Positions 24,281-34,700 of a stretch of 64,000 nt of DNA are shown here, piece by piece. The stretch comes from Lineus longissimus (lineage: Eukaryota; Nemertea; Pilidiophora; Heteronemertea; Lineidae). The notes beneath the pieces were generated by a model. That model had not been told where the DNA came from and did no database searches. It saw nothing but the letters and a program-made list of their open reading frames with translations. The stretch spans positions 5,148,001 to 5,212,000 of the forward strand of contig NC_088316.1 in NCBI RefSeq assembly GCF_910592395.1, written 5' to 3'. Each line of letters starts with the position of its first letter. The first letter of the stretch is position 1. The translations under genes and the position numbers were made by a program.

Positions 24281-25118
24281 CTCTATTCTTCCAATTACCT
24301 GTCCTACCACGGAACATGGCAAAGAAATCAAGAAATCCCACGAGCGAAAAGACAGGATTCCCTCCTCCCTTCTCGGCAGCCTTTGGACATAACGGTTAAC
24401 CGAAGTTTTAAGAGCCACCTCAAATCCTTATGGAAAAGCATGGGAAATTGGGCATGCTGATGAGGAAGGACACTGTGATCCGATTTCCCGCCAGGAAGTA
24501 GTCCGTATGATCAGTCTCGGTTGGGAAAGATTGGTCGAACGAGTGATCGACAGTAGATGGTGGCTGAGGGGGCTTCTTCCTGATGACGGAAATGAGGGCG
24601 CAGTGATCCATTAAATGACGAACTGATAGAGGATGATGATGACAATGAGTTGATGTTTGAATCGGATGATGATGATGATTAATGATTCAACAATAAACCT
24701 TTTTTTAGTAACGTTCATTAGTTTAATGCATTCATTTGTTCAAATCCTGCCCATTAGGCCCTACTCCAGTTACAGGCAAACTTAACCGTTTATCATTTGG
24801 CCAGACAATTCGATTGGATAACCCTGTATTATTGCCCCTGTTCAACTGTGAAAGCCCGAATCTTTGTGTCCTATCTTGTGCTGTAACACTGGAGAGCATA
24901 CGGGAGCTGTTGTCATAATTTTGCCCGGTTACGTACCGATTACCTCATAGAGTTTAGGACGCTTTGATGGTCATCTCAGTGCTTGGTCACCGACTATATA
25001 ATCTATTCGTCCAGGACATTACTATTTTGATCATACTCTCACCCCATTTTCCTCACCATTGGACTTAAATATGATATTTATGGGTTCGGTATTCGGACAG
25101 GTAAATGGAAGAATAGAG
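24281..25118 (+). mobile_element. TA-flanked pogo-like element with truncated transposase, only in segment B
   Basis: Ends CTCTATTCTTCCAATTACCTG and its inverse (CAGGTAAATGGAAGAATAGAG) are flanked by TA, and segment A has an empty site near 13130. The inside keeps the transposase C-terminus on the plus strand: RQPLDITVNRSFKSHLKSLW at 24379-24440 (the QPLD Asp is the third DDE acid), then after a frameshift a GWERLVERVIDSRWWLRG-type tail and an acidic (GAT)n end near 24630-24680. The N-terminal domain and first two acids are missing. Confidence 0.75.
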
Positions 25119-25297
25119 TATTACTACAAGGGTTGGACCTGCGTGTGACATTTGTTTGCCGTGCATAGCTGGTCAGTTCTCGTGTAATTGTGGATTGAAG
25201 CTGGATGTAATTCCAAGGTCTGATGCTTTCAGTTCTAATGAATTCAGAAAGGAAATGTGTGCGCGTTAGGATTTAAAGCTATTAGTGTGAACTTCTA

Positions 25298-25853
25298 ATT
25301 AATGAATTGGTGGCTTTTTACCGTAGTATATGTGTCCTTTTTCTGGTTCATCTGCAAACTTTTTTTTCTGAACCTGTTTGATGCTTTTCCAATTACGTTT
25401 CAGCTCTTTTAATAGTAGAAAAACGTGTTATTCGTTATTTTTAGAACGCACAAGTCCTGGCGCGAAATACCTTTCCCGCCACGTGAGTGCACGCCGAGAT
25501 CCGAGTTCACGTCACCCCGCTATTACGACACAACGTCATTTACATTATCGTCGCAGTGGCGGGGTAATCAAGCGTCATCAGCGCGACGTCGGAAAAATAG
25601 ACATCTACACCAAGTCGTCACAGGGTAGATCCATGGCTCCAACAGGAAGCGCCTTTTATAGTGCATCGTATCGACCGATGGAGAGCTAACTCGGGTAAAA
25701 TCGGAGTCAGCATCGGAAAAGCGTGATAATTCAGCCAGATTTTGAGTTTTTCCTTTTTTGGTGCAATGTGTTGATGGAAACAACTTAAAAATAGGAGGTG
25801 ACCGGGCAGCCGACAAGCTTGGTAATATTGCCCTTATACCAATGGTCCTTTAA
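25298..25853 (+). repeat. ~570-bp interspersed repeat, copy in segment B
   Basis: Same copy as 13265-13826 by descent through the segmental duplication: left AATTAATGAATTGGTGGCTT, right GGTAATATTGCCCTTATACC followed by AATGGTCCTTTAA. Confidence 0.75.
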
Positions 25854-26717
25854 GGCGCATTTGGAGATCCTTCCTCCATCCACATGCTGATCCGGTAATT
25901 AGCAAATGGCCGGAGATGATATATAGATATATCGACTTGATGTATCGATTGACTAAATATTGCCAAAAAAAACTTAAGGAAAGTACAGTAAGTGAAAAAA
26001 AAGTGTATGATAAAGTCGTCAACCCTATCGTCATCCTCCTTGCGCATGACCGAAACTCAGTCTGTTTATTGCTGACGCCGTTTCGTCCCTGCTTGAATTG
26101 GCCGCCATATATTGCTCCGAATGGCCTCTCGACAAGGCGAAAGTCATAATCATACGACTTTTAGGGCTACTAAACACGCGAAAGTTAGTGGCATGGTTCA
26201 AATGATATATCATTATAATTTGCTTGCAATTGTTTTATTTTAAACGACATAAAAATATTCTAAATACAATTGTTATTTATTAATCCAAAAAGTGATAACG
26301 AATTTGTGACCGCGGCCATTTTCAGTTCGTTTGCACTGTACGATTGCAATGTATGTAGTGACTTTAAATTACAATTGAAACTAATGCTGTCAGGGCGAAT
26401 AATGTATTATGACTGCTTTGGCGAATGCGCTGTTCTCATCGGGTTTCCACTTTTTCATGGGCCTTTCACCTGACATGTGATCGCAACTTAACACACTTTC
26501 TTATAACTGCTTGCAGGGTCAAAAGGTATAGTTGAATGATATGACTGTCTGATTGATTAATTGATTGAGAGATTGAGAGATTTATTGCCAAATTGCCGAA
26601 TGAATGAATTGCGTGTTGTGAATGTGGACTTAACATGATAAGTGTCGTGAAACTCGCGCGTTTGCTTACGTTCTTCTGATACAGTTTATCAGATACGGTT
26701 CATGAATAAAGGTTGGC

Positions 26718-27116
26718 CTAAACTTTCGTCTTCGTATGATAGAATAATATTTCAACCTTCGTGTCAACTACGTATAGTTCATCTACTGCTTTACAGGTAG
26801 ATTCTCCTCGATCGGCTTGTGATAAAATGACGACGTTCGGCAGTGCTTCAATTAGAAATGAGATAATAATAGAAGATAGAAGATACTCTGCTTCTGAGAA
26901 AAGAGCATTATTCGCAAACCTTTCGTCAACTATACAATTTATCTTATTTTCCTTTGCTAACATGATAAAAGCACGTTCTAACCTTTCGTCATGAGTTTTG
27001 GTGAGTTTATCTGGTATAATCATGGTAAATGGCTTATGTTCCCCGGAAAATGTTGTCTTTCGATCACACCTCATTAACATCATGTTTCGTTCCTCGATCA
27101 TTTCCATAACAGACAA
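26718..27116 (-). other. Open frame antisense to the GPCR B 5' region
   Basis: An uninterrupted minus frame of about 132 codons, extending upstream without an ATG, contains VMEMIEERNMMLMRCDRK, FTMIIPDKLTKTHDERLERA and CIVDERFANNALFSEAEYLL. Its sequence is complex and protein-like rather than biased. The matching part of segment A (14500-14980) has the same frame but with a stop in PDKLTK (TAA for the Lys codon) and an insertion, so A is broken. It could be an exon of an unrecognised gene captured in the segment, or chance. No splice partners found. Confidence 0.3.
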
Positions 27117-27259
27117 CAGTTCGTCTCCATCACCTAAATTATCTCGATTCGATAATTTTTTCGATTTCCTGAAACGCGTCGGGTGGAATCCCGATCAAGA
27201 ATGCAGTATTGATCATTGTTGGCCCATTGTCTGGAAGGGGGAATGATCCAGTTAAAGTC

Positions 27260-28240
27260 ATGGAGACAATAGCTTATACAGAAGTAACTCACCCTCTCTG
27301 GGAGGCTACCAGATACTTCCAGCGAATAGTGTACCCAGTGCTCCTTCTTTTCGGAGTGGTTGGAAACATCCTCAGCTTCTTGGTCATGAATCTACCAAAG
27401 AATCGCGGTAACGTCATGTGCGCTCATCTGAAACTGCTAGCCATATCAGACACTTTGGCTCTATTGTCTTCACTCTTGCCAAGATTAATAATAACATCGT
27501 ATCCGCAACTTCTCGAAATTGTCGCCATCGTGGACATACAGTGTGCGTCCATTTACGTCATCTCCGCGATTTTTTTTAATGTTTCTTTTTGGCAGGTTTT
27601 AATTGTTGCAATTGATAGGTTAATTGTGGTAAGATTCCCGCTCAAAGCTGTTTTTTGGTGCACCATGAAAAAGGCTAGAATCCTAATGATTCTGAATCTA
27701 ACGATCCACATAATAATTTATTTCCCGAATATGTTTCGATTGTCAAGTGCTCATTTCCAGACAGGCTTGAGGAGTCCGACAATCGATTGTGTCCTGCCAG
27801 AATTTATAGAGTGGTATGGCCTTGCATACATCGTCATCAACAATACAGTTGACGTCATCATCCCGCTCGTGGGTCTTCTTTATCTGAACATAGCGATCAT
27901 TCACAGTCTTCGGAAACAGACGTCGGAAATTCAGGAGGCAACTTCAGGAGAACCATTGGAAAGAACCAAGCAAGAACGGTCAATGACAATCATGCTGGTA
28001 GTAATAGTCATATCAGTTTTAGTTCTTCTTCTGCCTTCAATGACTCATGCTATTCTTTGGCAATGCTGCTTGGAATCTATAGTGGTTTTACATACTGCTG
28101 CTATCAGAACACTCTCCTACGAAGTGGTGTTTGCACTTGGATTTGCAAACAGCGCTGTCAACTTTTATCTTTACCTGGCCAGCAGCGCAAAATTCAAGAA
28201 TGATGTCCGGTCACTCTTTGCCACCAGAACACAAAAATGA
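27260..28240 (+). CDS. Rhodopsin-class GPCR, neuropeptide/FMRFamide-receptor-like (copy B)
   Basis: 326 aa, same length as copy A, with 16 amino-acid differences counted by eye and identical landmarks (N36, D64, C95/C177, DRL, P202, P259, NFYLY). Residues 107-206, from after TM3 start through TM5, are identical to copy A. Upstream, about 88 bp replaces the junction present in A, so the N-terminal extension possible in A cannot exist here; this supports the METIAYTEV start. Intact frame and low divergence suggest both receptors are functional recent paralogues. Putative polyA signal AATAAA at 28723. Confidence 0.88.
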   Translation: METIAYTEVTHPLWEATRYFQRIVYPVLLLFGVVGNILSFLVMNLPKNRGNVMCAHLKLLAISDTLALLSSLLPRLIITSYPQLLEIVAIVDIQCASIYVISAIFFNVSFWQVLIVAIDRLIVVRFPLKAVFWCTMKKARILMILNLTIHIIIYFPNMFRLSSAHFQTGLRSPTIDCVLPEFIEWYGLAYIVINNTVDVIIPLVGLLYLNIAIIHSLRKQTSEIQEATSGEPLERTKQERSMTIMLVVIVISVLVLLLPSMTHAILWQCCLESIVVLHTAAIRTLSYEVVFALGFANSAVNFYLYLASSAKFKNDVRSLFATRTQK

Positions 28241-28722
28241 TGAATCGGGAATACCTTTGAAAGTTTCTGTCATGCGGTTAATTCATGTACAGTTGGCGAT
28301 ACTGGAAATCATCACGATACTGCTATGATTCAGATGAGACTACTATTGCCACCTGTACGGGTAATAAGCGCTCGATGCCGGCGACATGATGATTTTTTAT
28401 TTCATATAGTGTGACGTAACTATCGGCAACATCGCAGCATCTACCTACAATGTGCCAGGGCGTTTGCCGAATTTAAATGCCCGATTAATTCATGTACTGT
28501 GACGATATCAGTGTGGGGATTCGGACAGTGTCAGCAAGGCGCTGTCCACTATATGGTTGCCACAGCGCTCGCAGACGACAATAACAAATTTGAAAACTTA
28601 GGCAGATTCAGCAGCGAGTAACATCTGTTCTATGGCGCACGACGTGGATTTGCTTGTAGATATTTCTCGATGATGACTTCATGAACACATTTCTTTATTG
28701 GTTGATATTGGTAACTGTCCTG

Positions 28723-28728
28723 AATAAA
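28723..28728 (+). promoter_or_regulatory. Putative polyadenylation signal of GPCR B
   Basis: AATAAA in CCTGAATAAATAGAG, 483 nt after the stop and conserved in position with 16505 of copy A. Confidence 0.4.
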
Positions 28729-28914
28729 TAGAGAACGCAATGTTTTTGTATCCCTATGCCTAATTTAGGGTACACATTGCGCTTATTTTTACCGAATCTG
28801 ATGTCCTTAATACATTCAGGACATCATATTCAGGTATACACCCAGCCTTTTAACAAGTACGAGTGTGATAAAGCGTATGATAGTAATCCAGATACCAGAT
28901 CATGCAGATGACAA

Positions 28915-29271
28915 TGATGAGGAACCGGCGTAGAAACTTCGCCGATTGTGGCGCTGAGGCACAAGAGCGGTGTTAACACTAGAGGTGCTCGCGTAGCCAA
29001 AGGTTTTCCTGTTCGTCTGCCAGTTTTTAGCGATCCGATTTTAATTGATAAATTACCTAAAATGCCGTCAATGTGTTGGGTAGATGGGTGTAGTGCTAAT
29101 GGTGGACACAATACTTGGGTCTGTCATAATTCGGCGTTTGTCATAGCAATTGATTGTGATCCTTGCACTCGAACAAAATAGATAATAGGGCCGACGTCAG
29201 CGCCTCTACTGTCAACACCGCTCCAGTTCCTCAGCGCCAACTACCACACTCGTTCGCTGGTTCCTCATTGC
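28915..29271. mobile_element. ~360-bp MITE with GATGAGGAACC inverted ends
   Basis: The left end GATGAGGAACCGGCGTAG plus GGCGCTGAGGCACAAGAGCGGTGTTAACACTAGAGG is mirrored by the right end around CCTCTACTGTCAACACCGCTCC and CGCTGGTTCCTCATTG. The inverted repeats are roughly 70 bp with mismatches. Confidence 0.8.
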
Positions 29272-29467
29272 CATTACAACAAATCTATGGTTAAAGTGGG
29301 GGTTTAAGAGCATACATTATTGCGCGGTTTGTCCCCAGTAGTTTTGTGTTGGCTAATAAAATAATTCAGTCAGACTGCAGAACGTTTTTTCAGGAATGAC
29401 TTTATTTTTTACATGGATGTTCATATCAACAGTTCAAAACATGTGATCTATGATAAAACGCAAAGTC

Positions 29468-29730
29468 CTGAAAGGTCAGATTTCTAGAAACCTTATGCAA
29501 GGATTTCCCAAGAAAGGGCAAAGTATGAAAGGTATTTGTTGAATGGGGTTAATTAAGTGTGAGCACTAATAGTGATCTTGTTAAATTAGCTAGTTAGTGT
29601 TCACATTTTGGGTCACTCGGGGGAATTGGTTCACACCTCATTTAACCCAATTCAACATTTCATATTTATTGACCTATCTTGGTAAGTCTTGGTATTTTTC
29701 ACAGCTTTTTAGAAATCCGACCTTTCATGG
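29468..29730. mobile_element. Small palindromic element
   Basis: CTGAAAGGTCAGATTTCTAGAAA is mirrored by TTTTTAGAAATCCGACCTTTCATGG, with a second inner pair (GTTGAATGGGGTTAA; TTAACCCAATTCAAC). No coding. Confidence 0.65.
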
Positions 29731-30293
29731 AATAGTCGGACTATGTCGGACTTCTGTGGGGTAAACATAGAGAAACCGTTAAGAAGTCGAAAAAGGCCTC
29801 CCAATATAGTGATGCAAACCATACCGTTAAATATGTATTACAAGCCCAACTCTGTATCTACATATCGTACAGTTGCATTATAAAAAGTCAAATTCAGAAA
29901 CAGTTTTAGTGATAAGCCTCTGCCTTGTTTACTGACATAGTAAAAATATAACTGGTGAATCTGCAACCTAGTATTTCATCACGAAAGCATTAAATGGGCC
30001 CACGCCAAGTGAAGGGCTTCGAAAACGCAGGATATGATTGTGCAATTTAAAAAAATGAATTGCTGACACGACCAAATAAACAGTGTCGGAATCGAAGAAG
30101 TATGCATAATATTGTGTACTTTTTTTTGGCTCAAAGAACCTTTAATACAATATCCATGCACAGTCCTGATGGTTGTTGGCCTCACCGTCTATCTGCTCTT
30201 GCTAACAACTAGTTATGTTTTCAAAATCGCGCTTGTTCACGTATCGTGTGTCTTCTTAGCCATTCAATTGTATAGATATTTAGCTTACATGTA
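29731..30293. other. No gene seen
   Basis: AT-rich spacer before the mariner-type element. A short hydrophobic frame at 30112-30312 runs into that element and is not supported. Confidence 0.45.
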
Positions 30294-31254
30294 CAGTCCT
30301 TCAAAAAAGTAAATGGACACACAAAAATCTAATTTTCTTGAAAACGGCTGGTGATAAATCGATGCGGTTTGCTGCATTTGATAGGGCATTTAGTTGTGCA
30401 TCATGATATCTACCACTTGGAAATTTGCTATTTTACCTATAAGTCAATTTTTTCGATTTATGAAAGGTCCCAAAATCAACTTTTTTATCACGCATTTTTT
30501 GGGGGCAAATTTTATATTGACTGGAAGCTTCTGTTGAGTTATGAGTGAATATCTAAGAAATTCCACAGTTTTCACTTGAATCTGCAACTTATTAACCCAT
30601 TTGTGCAAAAGGGTTTTGTTACCCGGTCTTCTACTGCGGAGATGCCCCCTTGATATTATTCACCTGGCCCAGACAACCGGAATCATGTCACCATTTCAAT
30701 GGCCTTGTTTAATATGCCTATAAATAGCTCTCCCAGGCCTGGATTTGGCAGCTGGACAATGGGTTCACCAATATTACTTTACCCTCGCGTTTACAATACA
30801 TCAATGTTAACAACATTTCCACCCCCATTCAAAACCTCAGCCAATAAGGAATTAACACTCGGGCTGCATGTTGAAACTGACATAATTGGCTATGGTCGAC
30901 TTCTCCAAAGTAATTCCAAAGTCAATAAACAAGGTGCAAAATTTTGACATAAAATGCTGTTTTCCCACCAATTAACACAAGATATTTTCATCACCTTGAT
31001 GGGGACGTGGGTTTTTCATCATGGTGATTCATCCTATCAAGAAAAAGTACGAAAAAAATCGGAAACGAAAAAGTTGATTTTGGGGCCTTTTGTAAATCAA
31101 GTCGGTATTAGATAAAATGGCTAATTTTTATGTGGTAGATACCATGATGCACAACTAAATGTCCTATCAAATGCAGCAAACCGAATCGATTTATCACCAG
31201 CCGTTTTCAAGAAAATTTGATTTTTGTGTGTCCATTTACTTTTTTGAAGGACTG
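30294..31254. mobile_element. TA-flanked non-autonomous mariner-type element, long inverted repeats
   Basis: CAGTCCTTCAAAAAAGTAAA at the left and its exact inverse at the right are flanked by TA (30292-30293, 31255-31256). Inverted similarity continues for more than 100 bp at each side (AAATGGACACACAAAAATC; GATAAATCGATGCGGTTTGC; ATCATGATATCTACCA against ATACCATGATGCAC). No transposase inside the 961 bp. Confidence 0.9.
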
Positions 31255-31344
31255 TACATCTAATCAACCATGTCATATGTCTGTTGAACTATATACAACA
31301 CAAAACACCAAACTGAAGAAAATGCATGTATCTAAATGTACGTC

Positions 31345-31700
31345 ATTTTGAATAATGTAAGAAAGTGCAACTACCACAAGGCCTGAAAGCAGCACGGCAC
31401 AGCTTCAAAAGAAAATGTTCCAAAGCAAATGATCCAAAGAAAAACAGCAGTCTCTTAAAATCTATTTGTAAACACAACTAATCTGCCAGTTCCTATATTC
31501 CATTAATAGTGCCGAAATTGATAAAATGCGTAGTGAAAGTAACCATTGATTAGTTGTTCTAGCTAAAGAAATAGTAAAAGATAACCATAACTTAAAAGTA
31601 GATATTGATAAATGTCTTTTGCAGCGTAGTCCTATCATAATCAGCAAGCTGGCGATATCTATTGTCTTTGGCTGTTAATAACTTAAAAGAGTGTGATCAC
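31345..31700. repeat. Duplicated block 3' of the second Gly-rich gene
   Basis: Partner of 23045-23440. It lies directly downstream of terminal exon T2 on the minus strand and would be its 3'UTR. No AATAAA on the minus strand was spotted inside it. Confidence 0.7.
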
Positions 31701-31717
31701 CTGCACCGGTTTCGGGT

Positions 31718-31788
31718 CTAAGACATCATTCTGACATGATAATACTTCCCTTCACCTACGACGTCCGCACCAACACCTCCGCCGACCC
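31718..31788 (-). other. Alternative terminal exon T2 (71 nt)
   Basis: Acceptor CTAATTGCAG, phase-1 entry, then 22 codons and TAG. Same length as T1; 15 of 22 or so residues are shared, ending YYHVRMMS versus FYEVKMTS. It lies 634 bp downstream of T1. Confidence 0.6.
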
Positions 31789-34700
31789 CTGCAATTAGTA
31801 GAGTTCAAACAGAAAAATCAATGATTTTAAACTTTGGTTTTCATCTGAAAGCGCTTGACAATCCTTCCAGCACATACGTTTGTTTTTCGGCAACAGCAGT
31901 TTTCTTGGAGTCGTCACGTCAGATGTAACTCAGCGCCGGACTGCTCATGACAAGTTTTGCCATTTCCTTAATTTACACTTGGCTGTTTGTGTGATGCGCT
32001 CATTTCGCTAGGTTTCTACCTATCTGAGGCCATTTCCATGGCAGGGTGTTCGGTAGGTCTGTCATATATATTGTAACAAACTCTGATTTCTGGTCAGTTG
32101 GGTAACTGATTCCCCAGGGTGTGTCATGGCGTAGAGTTTAATTGACTTGCCTTATGTCAAGTTAGTAATATACATGTACATGTACTTCTTTTGAACAGTC
32201 CGGCCAAGGTCAGCATAGAGGAAAAGTAAGGCTGCCGAAAAACCTCTTGTGCTAAAAAGGATTTCTAAGCTCTTTCAAGCTCTCCATAATAAGTAGTACA
32301 AAGTCACAAAATCGATCGCACGAGTAAAATAAGACTTTATTAGTTTGGTTTTTTTTGCGTTGATTTCAATTTCCTCTGACAACATGTAATGTCATGACAG
32401 GGGTCAGAATTGATGTCCAAATTAAGACGTCATTTTGACTTCATAGAATTTTCCTTCGCCTTCTACGTCGGCACCAACACCACCTCCAACGGCTGAAATT
32501 CAAATGTTAACATTTAGCTTTCTTCGAGACTGGCAGGGTTAATGTCCAATCTTGGACTGGTGCTGCCACCATATTAAGGAACTAATCGATCCGTTCTGAA
32601 CTGAAAATTAAATATAGAGGACAAATCGTTTGTTTTCAGAAATAATTTTAGGCAAAAACATGATTCTTGAATTGAAAGAGAACTTTGCTTTTTCATCACA
32701 TTCTAATTAGTTTTCTTTCCAGAAAATAGGGAATAAAGAATTCCAATTTGTTGAGTGATTTTTCCCTGAACCAAATGTATTACTTTTAACTTTTGAAAGG
32801 ACGATAAAACAGCTTCGTGAAATAATGTTTTCACCCGAGAAATAATTTCCAATATTTAACGGTTTGATATGAAATATTTTCATGATACTGATATATAATA
32901 TTTCTTCTTAGTTTATTTTGACAAATGTACAATGTTTTTTCCACGAACAGATTGAACGAACTGATTTTGTCACTGAACGTGGTCATTAGTTTTTTTTATT
33001 TTACCTCGATTTACTTTCGTCTTTTTCTCATGTAATTCTGCGTACCATCACGCGATTCGGTTATTGGCTAAGATACAGTAGTCCACCAGTGGCCTTATTG
33101 TGTTGTATCGCAAAATCAAGCGCAATGCACAAAGAAAAGTTGTTGTTTTATTATTTTGAAATACTCCCATAAGTACCCAACTTCAAACACATGAAGCTGA
33201 TATCAATACTTTTTGTGTCCACTCCGTTTGTTTGGCCCCATTACTTGCATTCATCACATTGCACAATAGACATTTTTCACGCTTCTGTTTTCAGCATATA
33301 GAGAGTTTATTTCGGCGTAGTGGCATGGGCATTGATCAGACTCTCAGATCGCAGTATAATTATCAACCAATGATGGTTTTCATTCTCTAAGAGTGCTATA
33401 ACTTTGAGGTTTTCTCCTTTTTTGTCAGATTAACCAAGACTTTCGTGTTGATTAAAAACCATCGATCGATCTCAAAACAAATTGTAATTGTTTAATAGTT
33501 ATTGTGAAATTATTTAAAATCAAAGGTACATCATCTTCTTTTGTATCGCCTACATGTGGCACACAACTGATTTCACTTAGTGTACACTTGGTTCTTTACC
33601 CAACTGATAATGAACCTTTCAGAAAGGTGATTTTGTACTATCGTCCAGGCATAAACCTACGGCGATGGCGATTTAGCGGATCCTGCAGATTCTGCGGAAC
33701 CTGCGGAATCTGGTCTGCAGCGGATTTTCTATGTTATGGGTATCCGGTCGTTTCGCTCCCTGACGTTTTCACCCCGAGCCTTTTCGCCCCCAAACTTAGC
33801 CTAATACCATTACTGCCGTGATGTAATGTAATCAAGCTAAATCAAGAGAGTGTCTGAGAGTCACTCTACCCAAAAATTAGTCGTTTCGCCTATTGGCATT
33901 GGCATTCCATCCATATAAATGAATATAAAAAAGTCCACGAGTAGGCCCATGTGCCATAATAAGCTCTCAAGACCTGATCATAGGCCTACATTAATTTCTG
34001 ACTAAGGCCTTACATCTTAAATGCAATGAAATACCACGATATTAACAAATTAACGAATGAGCGAAAATGACATGTGTTTTTCGGGTGCGTAACGACTTAC
34101 ACGATTACGGGCCAACTCGGCATATTACCAACTCGGCCTGGGTAAAAGATCACGGCCAATGTGGAAATCGTCCGATAATAGAATGCAGACATTTTTTTCA
34201 TGCATGTTAGGGTTTTTCCGAAATGCTTGATAATCTTAGCGGTTTAGACAATTTAACAGTTATGGAATATTACAAATATTTATTATAAGGATAATTTATC
34301 ATAATATCGATATTCTCGTGCTGTTTTTATGCTGATTCCGCCCAGATTCCGCAGGTTCCGCAGAATCCGCAGGATCCGCTAAATCGCCATGGCCTAAACC
34401 TACTGGTCCTGCATGCGTACACAACGCATCCGACCGGATATTTGAAATGAACTCGTCGATGCCTTGGTCTTGGCATTCTGCATTGGTATTTTAGGGTACA
34501 CAGACTGTGAAACTTCACACTTGGGCCCAAAGAGCTATGGGCTCCGTTCAAGGTGTACGTAGTGTGGTGATGGTCACGGTTAACGTTTAAATGAATGGGA
34601 AGCTTTTCACTGCAGTATGTTTGTTCTTCTTCTGGTTGATCAGTAAACTATTTTTTTGAACGTGTTTGGTGCTTTTCCAATTTTCTTTCAGCTCTTGAAT

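Larger units (their letters stand above)
23441..28975 (+). repeat. Segmental duplication copy B (contains GPCR B)
   Basis: Colinear partner of 12300-16750, about 1.1 kb longer because of the insertions at 24281-25118, 26219-26620 and 27148-27237. It lacks the MITE of copy A at 13893. Confidence 0.88.
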
